Shown here: positions 17,153 to 25,999 of the stretch, one piece after another
Position numbering within the stretch: position 1 is the stretch's first letter
Layout: every line of letters starts with the position of its first letter
Assembly (NCBI GenBank): GCA_050291585.1
Contig: JBNKKA010000004.1
Coordinates: 1-64,000 of the forward strand
Direction of reading: 5' to 3'
Length of the DNA: 64,000 nt
From: JASJCL01 sp050291585
GTDB taxonomy: Bacteria; Desulfobacterota; Desulfobacteria; Desulfobacterales; Desulfosarcinaceae
The notes under the pieces: model-generated
What the model was told of the DNA's origin: nothing
Database searches by the model: none
Seen by the model: only the letters and a program-made list of their open reading frames with translations
Program-made: the position numbers and the translations under genes

Positions 17153-17181
17153 TCATAAGCGAGGCCGGGATCGGGTGTCAA
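17153..17181 (-). promoter_or_regulatory. Sigma-70-type promoter of the trp leader
   Basis: On the minus strand, TTGACA (plus 17176-17181) is separated by 17 nt from TTATGA (plus 17153-17158). The predicted start is close to 17146. Confidence 0.6.
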
Positions 17182-17284
17182 GGGGAATTGTCAGCCGGAA
17201 CAGCTTTGGCTCCGCCACGGTTGGACCGAAGTGCGCAAACCATCGTCGGCATAGGCCTCCGCCCACCCAAAAAACTGTTCGGGC

Positions 17285-17677
17285 TTATGCTTCGACGAGG
17301 CCCATCACTTTCAACTCATTGATAAAATGCTCTAAATGGATTGGCTTGACGAAATAGGCGCAGGCCCTGCCGTTGAATAGGGCATCGGCCAGGGCCTCTG
17401 TCGAGTCGAGGACCGTGGTCACGACCACCTTGGCGGCGGGCAGTCCCATCCGCTTTTCGATCTGGCGGATTTGATGCAAGGCTTTCTGCCCGTCGAGTTC
17501 GGGCATCTTGATGTCCATACAGATCAGGTCGTATGGCCGGGATTGATCCCAGGCACGTCGGAAAGCGGTGATCGCCTCCCGGCCGTTCACAACAACGTCG
17601 CAAGCGCCGTAGGCTTGGAGGGCATTTTCAAGTATGGTCCTGGATGTGACTTCGTCCTCAACAATCAATGCATGCAT
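17285..17677 (-). CDS. Single-domain response regulator (CheY-like)
   Basis: The 130-residue protein is a stand-alone receiver: acidic pair in LIVEDEVTSR near residues 7-8, phospho-acceptor Asp in LICMDIKMPELDG near residue 54, conserved Thr in VVVTT, and Lys in FVKPI near residue 111. No output domain is present, so it must act by binding another protein. No histidine kinase is adjacent. A partner such as the hybrid kinase at 58048 is possible but not supported by position. Confidence 0.88.
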   Translation of the reverse strand: MHALIVEDEVTSRTILENALQAYGACDVVVNGREAITAFRRAWDQSRPYDLICMDIKMPELDGQKALHQIRQIEKRMGLPAAKVVVTTVLDSTEALADALFNGRACAYFVKPIHLEHFINELKVMGLVEA

Positions 17678-18123
17678 CTTTAATATCCTTCAAGCAACGG
17701 ATAAAATGGACTTCCTGGGGACCACCCATCAGCAAAAGAGGTGCCATGACTATTATAAAATTGGTATATTTAATATTTACGGAGGGATATATCTATTGAC
17801 GGGAGGTGTGACAACGGGTGGGAGGGGGATTGGACCCGATTTTATTGTCGTTCCATAAAAACGTTATCGTCCGGCGAGAACGGTGTCTGGCGTCAGGCGT
17901 TATTGCCATTGCAACACGGATATTCTGAAGGTGTGCCCAGCGGACAAAAAGCGCCCAGAGCATCGAGCCATGCCCACCCGCCGAGTCCTTGAATCAGCGC
18001 CGTAGGGTCGTTTCCACCGATGGAGCGGAAATACGCACGGGTCGGGACGAAGGGACCCGAGGACAAGTGTCAAACTTAATCCTACAGCCATTGCGTGCTC
18101 TGCCATGGGCGCGACAAGCAGCG
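17678..18123. other. Intergenic stretch, no gene seen
   Basis: It has an AT-rich first half (around 17745-17800) and a GC-rich second half next to the lpd stop. No start codon with a ribosome site or protein-like frame, and no strong hairpin, was found. Confidence 0.4.
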
Positions 18124-19563
18124 CTAACCGTGCAAGGCTCTATCCAACGCCTTGAGGCTCACCTCCAGCATCGCCTCCCCCAAGGTGGGGTGGGCGTGGA
18201 TGGTGGCGGCCACCTGGGCCACTGTCAACCCGTTTTGCACCGCCAGGCCGCCCTCGGCGATGAGGTCGGTGGCGTGGGCGCCCACGATGTGGACCCCGAG
18301 GATCTTGCCGCTGCCACGCTCGGAGATCAGCTTGGCCTCACCGGCCAACTCGCCCATGGCCTGGGCCTTGCCCAGGGTGCGCAGCAGGACGCTGTCAGCG
18401 CGCACGTCCATACCGGCCGCCACGGCCTGGGCCTCGGTGAGCCCCACGTTGCCCACTTCGGGGATGGTGAAGATCGCCCCGGGCACCGCTCTGTAATCCA
18501 TTTTTGAATCCCCACCAGTGGCGTTCTCGGCGGCCACCAGCCCTTCGGCCGAGGCCACGTGGGCCAGCATCACCCGGCTGGGACCCAGGATGTCGCCAAT
18601 GGCGTAGACACCAGGGACATTGGTCTGCATCTCCTCGTCGGCGATGATCCAACCGCGCTCGTCGCAGGCCACCCCGATCTTTTCCAGACCGATATCGCCG
18701 CTCAAAGGCGAGCGTCCAATGCACACGAGCACCTTCTGCGCCTCAATCTCCAGCGGTTCGCGCTCCTTGGCCGAGAGAGACTCAGCATCCACAAAAGGCG
18801 AGGGGGCGACGGTCACCTTGAGTCCCTCCCCTTCACGCTGGACGGCCGCCACCGTGCGCTTGACCATGAAACGGATCTTACGCTTTTTCATCTCGCGCTG
18901 GAGGTGCTTGGAACAGGCCTCGTCCACCGAGGGCAGGGGCAGAAGGCGGTCCAGGGCCTCAATCACCGTCACCTGACTTCCCAGGGCGGCTAGGATGCAG
19001 GCGAACTCGCAGCCGATGACGCCACCGCCGACGATCACCATGGAAGCGGGCACCTCAGTTAGACAGAGGGCCTCGTTGCTGGAGATCACCCCCTCGCCAT
19101 CGAAGGGGAAGGCGGGGATGTTGAGGGGCACGGTGCCGGTGGCGATAATGAGCTTGTCCCAGGCCACCGTTTCGACCGAACCGTCGGCCAGGGCTGCGGT
19201 CAGCTCTCCCTGGCCGCTGATTCGGCCTTGGCCTTTTATCAAGGTGATCTTGTGGTGTGCCAGAAGCCCCTCGATCCCCTTGGCCTGGGTCTGACAGATC
19301 TTCTCCTTGCGCGCCATGAGAGCTTCCATGTCGGCCGCCACCTCGACCGCCCCGCTGATGCCATACGCCTTGGCCTGACGCATGTGGCTGAGCAGCTCCG
19401 CCGTGGTCTTCATGATCTTGGAGGGGATGCAGCCCCAGTTGAGGCAGGTGCCCCCGACGCGCTCTTTTTCAATGACGGTCACCGCTGCGCCCCGCTGGGC
19501 GGCCCTTACCGCGGCCACGTATCCGCCTGGGCCCCCGCCAAGGATGACGATCCTGGGTGTCAT
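18124..19563 (-). CDS. lpdA: Dihydrolipoamide dehydrogenase (L protein)
   Basis: This FAD enzyme reoxidises dihydrolipoyl-protein and makes NADH. It has an N-terminal FAD motif GGGPGGYVAA, the redox-active disulfide GGTCLNWGCIPSK near residue 40, a NAD-binding GGGVIGCEFA near residue 180, an FAD-binding AIGDILGPSRVMLAH, and the C-terminal catalytic HAHPTLGEAM. At 479 residues it is full length. It is divergent from the Lrp-type gene that heads the glycine cleavage genes and almost certainly serves GcvH as L protein. Confidence 0.95.
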   Translation of the reverse strand: MTPRIVILGGGPGGYVAAVRAAQRGAAVTVIEKERVGGTCLNWGCIPSKIMKTTAELLSHMRQAKAYGISGAVEVAADMEALMARKEKICQTQAKGIEGLLAHHKITLIKGQGRISGQGELTAALADGSVETVAWDKLIIATGTVPLNIPAFPFDGEGVISSNEALCLTEVPASMVIVGGGVIGCEFACILAALGSQVTVIEALDRLLPLPSVDEACSKHLQREMKKRKIRFMVKRTVAAVQREGEGLKVTVAPSPFVDAESLSAKEREPLEIEAQKVLVCIGRSPLSGDIGLEKIGVACDERGWIIADEEMQTNVPGVYAIGDILGPSRVMLAHVASAEGLVAAENATGGDSKMDYRAVPGAIFTIPEVGNVGLTEAQAVAAGMDVRADSVLLRTLGKAQAMGELAGEAKLISERGSGKILGVHIVGAHATDLIAEGGLAVQNGLTVAQVAATIHAHPTLGEAMLEVSLKALDRALHG

Positions 19564-19719
19564 GGCACTTCCTTCCCTATTAAAATTATGAATTATGTTT
19601 CCCCATAGCTCAATCGATAGCCCACATCAATGTAATTTTTATGTTATCAGAATTCATTCATAAATTTTTTGACTGATCGCTCAGAATATAACAATTGTTT
19701 TGACGGGACCTAATAATAT

Positions 19720-19748
19720 TTGACAGAACCTGCGTTGTCCTCTATAGG
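19720..19748 (+). promoter_or_regulatory. Candidate promoter of the lrp-gcv unit
   Basis: TTGACA (19720-19725), a 17-nt spacer and TATAGG (19743-19748) lie about 95 nt ahead of the regulator start. The 277-nt divergent region is AT-rich and shows no glycine riboswitch that I can recognise. Confidence 0.45.
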
Positions 19749-19840
19749 CAAAGAAGAGACCAATACAATGAAACTCATTGCCAGCGCCGAATTCTGCCAG
19801 CGAGCCGACATCCAACACCTGCCAATAGAATGATGATACC

Positions 19841-20284
19841 ATGAAAATCGACGAAACCACTATCGCCATCCTGCGCCACCTAAAAGTGGGTCGCAAGTCC
19901 TATAAAGAAATCGCCGACGACCTGGCCCTGGCCGAGAACACCGTTCGCGCCCGGGTCAACCGCCTCAAGAAGGAGGGGATCCTAAAAATCGTCGGCATGG
20001 TCGATCCCGAGGGACTGCCGGGCCACACCATGGTTTACATCGGGATCAAGCTCAATACCATGAACCTTGTGGCAAAGGGTGAGGAGTTCGTCAACCTGCG
20101 GGGGGTCGCTTCGGTATCGGTGGTCACCGGCCGCTTCGACCTCATGCTCCAGGTACTCTTAAAGGAAGGCTTCGGCCTGCTGGAGTTTTATACCGACGAG
20201 GTCTCGCGCATCGAAGGGATCCAGGCCGTGGAGACCTTCGTGGTCTACAAAGGCTACAACCTGAGGGCACCCTACCTGCTTTGA
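19841..20284 (+). CDS. Lrp/AsnC family regulator
   Basis: The 147-residue protein has an N-terminal winged helix (YKEIADDLALAENTVRARVN) and a C-terminal RAM/AsnC ligand domain (VASVSVVTGRFDLMLQVLL). It sits directly ahead of gcvT (48-nt gap) and divergent from lpdA, so it probably controls both in response to glycine or another amino acid. No separate operator could be assigned with confidence. Confidence 0.85.
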   Translation: MKIDETTIAILRHLKVGRKSYKEIADDLALAENTVRARVNRLKKEGILKIVGMVDPEGLPGHTMVYIGIKLNTMNLVAKGEEFVNLRGVASVSVVTGRFDLMLQVLLKEGFGLLEFYTDEVSRIEGIQAVETFVVYKGYNLRAPYLL

Positions 20285-20332
20285 GGGGTGCACACCCGCC
20301 AAAATAGATTCTTTACGAATTAGGAGACCATC

Positions 20333-21604
20333 ATGTCTGACCCCAGGAAAACACCCTTGCACGCCTGGCACGCGGCCAAAGGCGCCAACATGGCCGACTT
20401 CGGCGGCTATGAGATGCCCTTGTGGTACACCTCGGTCAAGAATGAGCACCTGGCCGTGCTGACAAGCGCCGGCATCTTCGACACCAGCCATATGGCAGCC
20501 GTCACCGTGAGCGGCCCAGCGGCCACCGACCTGGTCCAGCAGTGTTTCAGCAACGACCTGGCGGCCTGCATGGGTCCCCAGAAGAAGCCCCTCGCCGATG
20601 GGCGCTGCGTCTATGGTGCCTTCCTCAACGCCCAGGGGCATGTGATCGATGACGCCATCGTCTTCCAGGTGGCCACCGACGATTACTTCATCGTGGTCAA
20701 CGCCGGCATGGGAGCCCAGATCGCCCAGCACCTCAAAGACCACCAGGCCGGGCGCGACGTTGCCATAGAGGACCTCACCGACCGAGTAGCCAAGATGGAT
20801 ATCCAGGGACCCCTGGCGGGGAAGATCTTCGCTCGGCTTCTCAAGGCGCCGGAGCAGGTCTTCGACGGTTTCCCCTACTTCTCCTTCAAGGGCCACTACA
20901 ATCCCGAGGCGCCCCAGGCCGGGGCTGTGCAGTTGCTAAACGGCACACCTCTGCTCCTCTCGCGCACCGGCTACACCGGAGAGTTCGGCTTCGAGATCTT
21001 CGTCGCCCCCGACCAGATCGAGGCCCTCTGGAAGATGGTGATAGAGGCGGGCGCTGAAGCGGGTCTGCTACCCTGCGGCCTCGCGGCCCGCGACAGCCTG
21101 CGCGCCGGGGCGGTCCTGCCTCTCAGCCACCAGGACATCGGCCCCTGGCCCTTTGTGCGCCACCCCTGGGCGTTCGCCCTGCCCTACACCGCCGAGGGCG
21201 GGTTCAGCAAAAACTTCATTGGCAGCGAGGCACTCCTCAAAGCCGAAGACGCCCCCTACACCCTGGCTTTCGTGGGCAAGGACCTGCGCAAAGTTTCAAC
21301 CGGTGACGATGCCTCGGGAGTTTACGATTCCCAGGGCAAGCCCATGGGCACCATCCTGACCTGCGCCACGGACATGGGCATCGGCTGGGTGGCCGGTGAG
21401 ATCTGTAGCATCGCCAGTCCGGATAAACCGGCCGACTTCAAGCCCCGCGGCCTATGCTGCGGGTTTGTCAAGGTAGACAGGTCGATTGAGGTTGGGGAGA
21501 CCATTGAACTGCGCGACGCCCGCCGGAAAATCAAGGTTACCATAACGACTGACATTCGCCCGGATCGCACGGCCCGTAAACCCATGGGCCAAATGCTTTC
21601 CTGA
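20333..21604 (+). CDS. gcvT: Aminomethyltransferase (T protein)
   Basis: This subunit transfers the methylene group from the aminomethyl-lipoyl arm of GcvH to tetrahydrofolate and releases ammonia. The conserved N-terminal region (HAWHAAKGANMADFGGYEMP), IFDTSHM and the SRTGYTGEFGFEIF segment are all present. At 423 residues it is about 50-60 longer than usual; part of the excess is an extra stretch before the GYTGE region (FSFKGHYNPEAPQAGAV). TAGGAG precedes the ATG by 7 nt. It is followed by gcvH, gcvPA and gcvPB. Confidence 0.92.
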   Translation: MSDPRKTPLHAWHAAKGANMADFGGYEMPLWYTSVKNEHLAVLTSAGIFDTSHMAAVTVSGPAATDLVQQCFSNDLAACMGPQKKPLADGRCVYGAFLNAQGHVIDDAIVFQVATDDYFIVVNAGMGAQIAQHLKDHQAGRDVAIEDLTDRVAKMDIQGPLAGKIFARLLKAPEQVFDGFPYFSFKGHYNPEAPQAGAVQLLNGTPLLLSRTGYTGEFGFEIFVAPDQIEALWKMVIEAGAEAGLLPCGLAARDSLRAGAVLPLSHQDIGPWPFVRHPWAFALPYTAEGGFSKNFIGSEALLKAEDAPYTLAFVGKDLRKVSTGDDASGVYDSQGKPMGTILTCATDMGIGWVAGEICSIASPDKPADFKPRGLCCGFVKVDRSIEVGETIELRDARRKIKVTITTDIRPDRTARKPMGQMLS

Positions 21605-21688
21605 GCGTACTTTTAAAAATAACATCACCCAATCATCACTCTGCGAACGGCCGCTACCGACGCAGAACCCTAAGCAAGGAGGACGAGG

Positions 21689-22087
21689 ATGAAAGAGATC
21701 AGTGAACTGAACCTGCCCCAAAATGTCAAATACACCGATGATCACGAATGGGCCACACTGGAGGGTGATATCGCCACCATTGGCATCAGCGACTATGCCC
21801 AGGATCAGTTGGGCGATATCGTCTTCGTGGAGTTACCGGAAACCGGCAGCAGCTTCGGTAAGGGCGATGAGTTCGGCTCGGTGGAGTCGGTCAAAGCTGT
21901 CTCGGAGCTCTACATGCCCCTGGGCGGAGAGATCCTCGAGATCAACCCCGAACTGGAAGATGCCCCCGAGCAGGTCAACAGCGATCCCTACGGTGGCGGC
22001 TGGATGCTAAAGGTCAAGATCACCGATCCTGCTGAATTCGACGCTTTGATGACCCAGGAAGCCTATCTTGCCAGCCTGAAAGGATAA
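21689..22087 (+). CDS. gcvH: Glycine cleavage H protein
   Basis: This lipoyl carrier of the glycine cleavage system has 132 residues. The lipoylation lysine lies in FGSVESVKAVSELYMPL near residue 70, and YTDDHEWATLEGD near the N-terminus is characteristic. GGAGGACGAGG precedes the ATG. gcvPA begins 4 nt after its stop. Confidence 0.95.
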   Translation: MKEISELNLPQNVKYTDDHEWATLEGDIATIGISDYAQDQLGDIVFVELPETGSSFGKGDEFGSVESVKAVSELYMPLGGEILEINPELEDAPEQVNSDPYGGGWMLKVKITDPAEFDALMTQEAYLASLKG

Positions 22088-22091
22088 TATC

Positions 22092-23426
22092 ATGCGATAT
22101 TTGCCGCATACCAGTGAAGACATCGCTCAGATGCTCGCTGCGGTGGGCGCGGAGAGTATCGATCAGCTCTTCGAAGATATCCCCGCGGACTGCCGCCGCC
22201 AGGGAGAATTGGATCTGCCGGCACCGCTGACCGAGTGGGATCTTAACACCCATATGGATGCGCTGGCCGACACCATGGGCGCCGCACCGCGCTACAAGGT
22301 ATTCATGGGTGCGGGCAGCTACGACCACTTCATCCCCGAGATAAGCAAGCAGTTGCTGCTGCGCTCGGAGATCTTCACCGCCTACACCCCTTACCAACCG
22401 GAGATCAGCCAGGGCACCCTGCAGACCATCTACGAGTACCAGACCCTGGTCACCCGCCTTCTGGGCATGGATGTGACCAACGCCTCCATGTACGACGGCG
22501 CTTCCGCCCTGGCCGAAGCCTTGCTCATGAGCATCCGCGTCACCAAGCGTAAAAAAGTGGCCGTCTCCAAGGCGATCCACCCCCTCTATCGCCGGGTCGT
22601 GGACACCTATTTCGCCCCCACCGATTTCGAGATCGTGGAACTGCCCTACGACGCCGACGGTCGCACCGACCTTTCCGCCCTGGGGGACTTGGCGGAGCTG
22701 GCCGGGGTGGCCGTGCAGTCGCCCAACTTCTTTGGCTGCATCGAAGACCTCCAACAGGTCGGCGCCACTATCCACAAGGATAAAAAAACCCTTTTCGTGG
22801 TCGGTTTCAGCGAGCCCCTGGCCTACGGGCTTCTGAAAAATCCCGGCAGCCAAGGGGCCGACATCGCCTGCGGCGAGGGCCAGAGCCTGGGCATCCCACG
22901 CAGCTTCGGCGGCCCGGGGCTGGGGATGTTCTCCGCCAAACAGAAGTATGTGCGCAACATGCCCGGCCGCCTGGTGGGCAAGACCGTGGACGTGGACGGC
23001 AAGCCAGGCTTCGTCCTCACCCTGGCCACACGTGAGCAGCACATCCGCCGCGAGCGGGCCACCTCCAACATCTGCAGCAACCAGGGACTCTGCGCCACCG
23101 CTTCCGTCATGTACATGGCCGCCCTGGGGGGCACCTGCGTGCGCGGCCTGGCCCAGCTCAACCACGACAAGGCCGAATACCTCAAGGCCGGGCTCAAAGG
23201 CGCCGGATTCGAGATTCCTTTCGCCACGGTCACCTTCAACGAGTTCGTGGCCAAAGCGCCGGCGGGTTTCGAGAAGATTCGGGAAGGGCTGCTGAAGAAG
23301 AAGATCGTCGCCGGCCTGCCCCTGGCGAAGTACTACCCCGAACTGGCGGACCATTATCTCTTCTGCGCCACGGAGACCGCTTCAAAAAGCGACATGGACC
23401 TTCTCGTCAAGGAGGTGAGCGCATGA
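22092..23426 (+). CDS. gcvPA: Glycine dehydrogenase subunit 1
   Basis: This is the N-terminal-type half of the split P protein, which decarboxylates glycine. It has 444 residues, beginning MRYLPHTSEDIAQMLAAVGA with the family segment MGAGSYDHFIPEI and GEGQSLGIPRSFGGPGLG. It lacks the PLP lysine, which is on subunit 2. Its stop overlaps the gcvPB start by 4 nt, as expected for two subunits made in equal amounts. Confidence 0.95.
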   Translation: MRYLPHTSEDIAQMLAAVGAESIDQLFEDIPADCRRQGELDLPAPLTEWDLNTHMDALADTMGAAPRYKVFMGAGSYDHFIPEISKQLLLRSEIFTAYTPYQPEISQGTLQTIYEYQTLVTRLLGMDVTNASMYDGASALAEALLMSIRVTKRKKVAVSKAIHPLYRRVVDTYFAPTDFEIVELPYDADGRTDLSALGDLAELAGVAVQSPNFFGCIEDLQQVGATIHKDKKTLFVVGFSEPLAYGLLKNPGSQGADIACGEGQSLGIPRSFGGPGLGMFSAKQKYVRNMPGRLVGKTVDVDGKPGFVLTLATREQHIRRERATSNICSNQGLCATASVMYMAALGGTCVRGLAQLNHDKAEYLKAGLKGAGFEIPFATVTFNEFVAKAPAGFEKIREGLLKKKIVAGLPLAKYYPELADHYLFCATETASKSDMDLLVKEVSA

Positions 23427-24898
23427 CGTCCAAGACTGAATCAACCTATTTGCCCACCGGTACCACCGGCCTGATCTTCAACGAGCCCCTCCTCTGGGAG
23501 CAGGGCGCCGTAGGCCGTTGCGGCATGAGTGTTCCCGAGAGCGATGTGCTCATGAGCCCCCTGGACAACGATCTCGTGGGCGAAGGCCCCGACTGGCCCA
23601 ACCTCAGCGAGCTGGACGTGGTGCGCCACTTCACGCGCCTCTCCCAGTGGAACTTCGGGGTGGACAGCAACATGTACCCCCTGGGCTCCTGCACCATGAA
23701 GTACAACCCCAAAATCAACGAACGCCAGGCGGCCCTGCCCGGCCTTGCCGGATCTCACCCCCTCCTGCCGGAAAATCTCTCCCAGGGGGCCCTCCAAATG
23801 CTCTACGACCTGGAACGCCATCTGGCCGAGATTACCGGCCTGCCGGCCATCAGTCTCCAGCCGGCGGCCGGCAGCCAGGGTGAACTAACGGGCATGCTGA
23901 TCTTCGCCGCCTACCATAAGGCCCAGGGCAAACCACGCACCAAGGTGCTCATCCCCGACACGGCCCACGGTACAAACCCGGCCAGCGCCGCCCTATGCGG
24001 CTTCAAGGCAGTACCAGTAGCATCGGGCGAGGATGGCATCCTCACCCCCGAGCTGGTGGACGCCCTCATGGACGAGGACACCGCCGGGATCATGATCACC
24101 AATCCCAACACCCTGGGGCTCTTCGAGAACAACATACGCCAGGTGACCGCAGTGGTCCACGCCAAGGGCGGCCTGGTCTACGGCGATGGGGCCAACATGA
24201 ACGCCGTCATGGGCATCGTCAACATGGCCGACGTCGGAGTGGATGTCCTCCACCTCAACCTGCATAAAACCTTTTCTACCCCTCACGGCGGCGGCGGCCC
24301 GGGGGCCGGACCGGTGTGCGTAACCGAAACCCTGCGCCCCTTTCTGCCCGTGCCGCGGGTGGTCAAAAACGGCGACACCTACGCCTGGGACGAAGACTAT
24401 CCCCAGAGCATCGGCAAAGTGCACGCCTTTTACGGCAACTTCGGCATCCTGGTGCGGGCTTACAGCTACGTCCTCAGCATGGGGCCCTTCCTCAAAAAAG
24501 CCAGCCAGCTGGCAGTGCTCAACGCCAACTACATCAAGGAGCGCCTCAAGGATCTCTTCCACCTGCCCTTTGACCGCACCTGCATGCACGAATGCGTCTT
24601 CACCGACAAAAACCAAGAGGAGTACAAAGTGGCCACCCTGGACATGGCCAAGCGCCTCATGGACTACGGCTTTCATCCGCCGACGGTTTACTTCCCCCTG
24701 GTGGTCCACGGGGCCATCATGATCGAGCCCACCGAATCGGAAAACAAAGAGACCCTCGACCGCTTCATCGACGCCATGCGCACTATCGCCAAGGAGGCCA
24801 AAGAGAACCCTGACCTCCTCCACAAGGCCCCGCGCAATCCCAAATTGGGACGCCTGGACGAGACCCTGGCGGCGCGCAAGCCGTGCCTGTGCGGGTAG
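23423..24898 (+). CDS. gcvPB: Glycine dehydrogenase subunit 2
   Basis: This is the C-terminal-type half of P protein, carrying the cofactor: the PLP lysine is in HLNLHKTFSTPHGGGGPGAG near residue 278. Other conserved parts are NMYPLGSCTMKYNPK and PDTAHGTNPASAA. It has 491 residues and a TAG stop. A terminator follows at 24926-24967, before lipA. Confidence 0.95.
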   Translation: MTSKTESTYLPTGTTGLIFNEPLLWEQGAVGRCGMSVPESDVLMSPLDNDLVGEGPDWPNLSELDVVRHFTRLSQWNFGVDSNMYPLGSCTMKYNPKINERQAALPGLAGSHPLLPENLSQGALQMLYDLERHLAEITGLPAISLQPAAGSQGELTGMLIFAAYHKAQGKPRTKVLIPDTAHGTNPASAALCGFKAVPVASGEDGILTPELVDALMDEDTAGIMITNPNTLGLFENNIRQVTAVVHAKGGLVYGDGANMNAVMGIVNMADVGVDVLHLNLHKTFSTPHGGGGPGAGPVCVTETLRPFLPVPRVVKNGDTYAWDEDYPQSIGKVHAFYGNFGILVRAYSYVLSMGPFLKKASQLAVLNANYIKERLKDLFHLPFDRTCMHECVFTDKNQEEYKVATLDMAKRLMDYGFHPPTVYFPLVVHGAIMIEPTESENKETLDRFIDAMRTIAKEAKENPDLLHKAPRNPKLGRLDETLAARKPCLCG

Positions 24899-24925
24899 TG
24901 CAACTATAACCCGATCTCTGCCACC

Positions 24926-24967
24926 CGCCCCCGGTGCCCTATCCCTGCATCGGGGGCGATTTTTTTT
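24926..24967 (+). terminator. Rho-independent terminator after gcvPB
   Basis: CGCCCCCG (24926-24933) pairs with CGGGGGCG (24951-24958), followed by a run of eight T (24960-24967). Confidence 0.85.
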
Positions 24968-25036
24968 GGAACCCTCGACTTTCTCCCTAAACAGCCTTAA
25001 GTTCTACTCTAATTCGATAACCACCATGAGGTAGAC

Positions 25037-25984
25037 ATGCCATCACCGGCCCCCCATAAACATTCCCAAAAACCGCACTGGCTGCGACGCAAGCTGCCCA
25101 GCGGCCCCCAGTACGAGCAGGTACGCGCCCTGATCCGCGACGGCCGGTTGAACACCGTTTGCCAGGCGGCCGCCTGCCCCAACCAGTTCGAGTGCTTCGC
25201 CAGTCATACGGCCACCTTTCTCATCATGGGCGACCGCTGCACCCGCAACTGCCGCTTCTGCAACATCAGCGAAGGCCCCCAGGCGCCCCTTGATGCTGGC
25301 GAACCGGAACGGGTGGCCAGGGCGGCGGCGGAGATGGGATTGCGTTACGTGGTGGTTACTTCGGTCACACGCGATGACCTGCCCGATGGCGGGGCGGCTC
25401 ACTTCGCCGCCACCATCACCGCGCTGCGCGAAAAGATCGAGGGCGTCAAAGTTGAGGTCCTCATCCCCGACCTGCTGGGGAATGCCGACGCCCTGGCCAC
25501 CGTAATCACGGCCGGCCCCGACGTCCTCAACCACAACGTGGAGACCGTACCGCGCCTTTACGCCACAGTAAGGCCCCAGGCGGACTACCAGCGTTCCCTG
25601 ACCCTGCTGAAACGGGTGGCGCACTATCCGGCCGGCATCCCGGCCAAATCTGGCCTCATGCTGGGTTTGGGGGAGACCCGCGCCGAGGTGGAGGCTACCC
25701 TGGCCGATATCCACGCCACCGGCTGCCGGATCCTCACCCTGGGGCAGTACCTGCAGCCCACCAAAGACCACCTGCCCGTGGATCGCTATGTCCCCCCAGA
25801 GGAGTTTGACGAACTCGGTGCACTCGCCCGCGAACTTGGCTTTGCTCAAGTGGCCAGCGGCCCCTTCGTGCGCAGCTCCTATCACGCCAGCGAAGTCTAC
25901 GAACGCCTGGATTACGAGGGGAGCTGCGGTGGTGGCTGCCACCAGACAAAGACGCCTGCACCGGGCATGTCCGGCACTAGTTAG
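25037..25984 (+). CDS. lipA: Lipoyl synthase
   Basis: This radical-SAM enzyme inserts two sulfurs into octanoyl groups on proteins such as GcvH. The auxiliary-cluster cysteines lie in AACPNQFECF (with an earlier Cys in NTVCQAA), and the radical-SAM motif CTRNCRFC is near residue 72. The C-terminal region has GPFVRSSYHA. At 315 residues it is full length. Its place after the glycine cleavage genes fits supplying lipoyl to GcvH, although a terminator separates them. Confidence 0.95.
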   Translation: MPSPAPHKHSQKPHWLRRKLPSGPQYEQVRALIRDGRLNTVCQAAACPNQFECFASHTATFLIMGDRCTRNCRFCNISEGPQAPLDAGEPERVARAAAEMGLRYVVVTSVTRDDLPDGGAAHFAATITALREKIEGVKVEVLIPDLLGNADALATVITAGPDVLNHNVETVPRLYATVRPQADYQRSLTLLKRVAHYPAGIPAKSGLMLGLGETRAEVEATLADIHATGCRILTLGQYLQPTKDHLPVDRYVPPEEFDELGALARELGFAQVASGPFVRSSYHASEVYERLDYEGSCGGGCHQTKTPAPGMSGTS

Positions 25985-25999
25985 ATATAGGAGAAAGCC

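Noticed and set aside
19564..20332. Glycine riboswitch ahead of the lrp-gcv genes
   Set aside because: No paired glycine-aptamer core could be recognised in the 277-nt divergent region or the 48-nt gap before gcvT.
22020..23354. Long open frame (444 codons) antisense to gcvPA
   Set aside because: It mirrors a certain gene in GC-rich DNA, is rich in Gly, His and Gln as antisense frames are, and has no recognisable domain.
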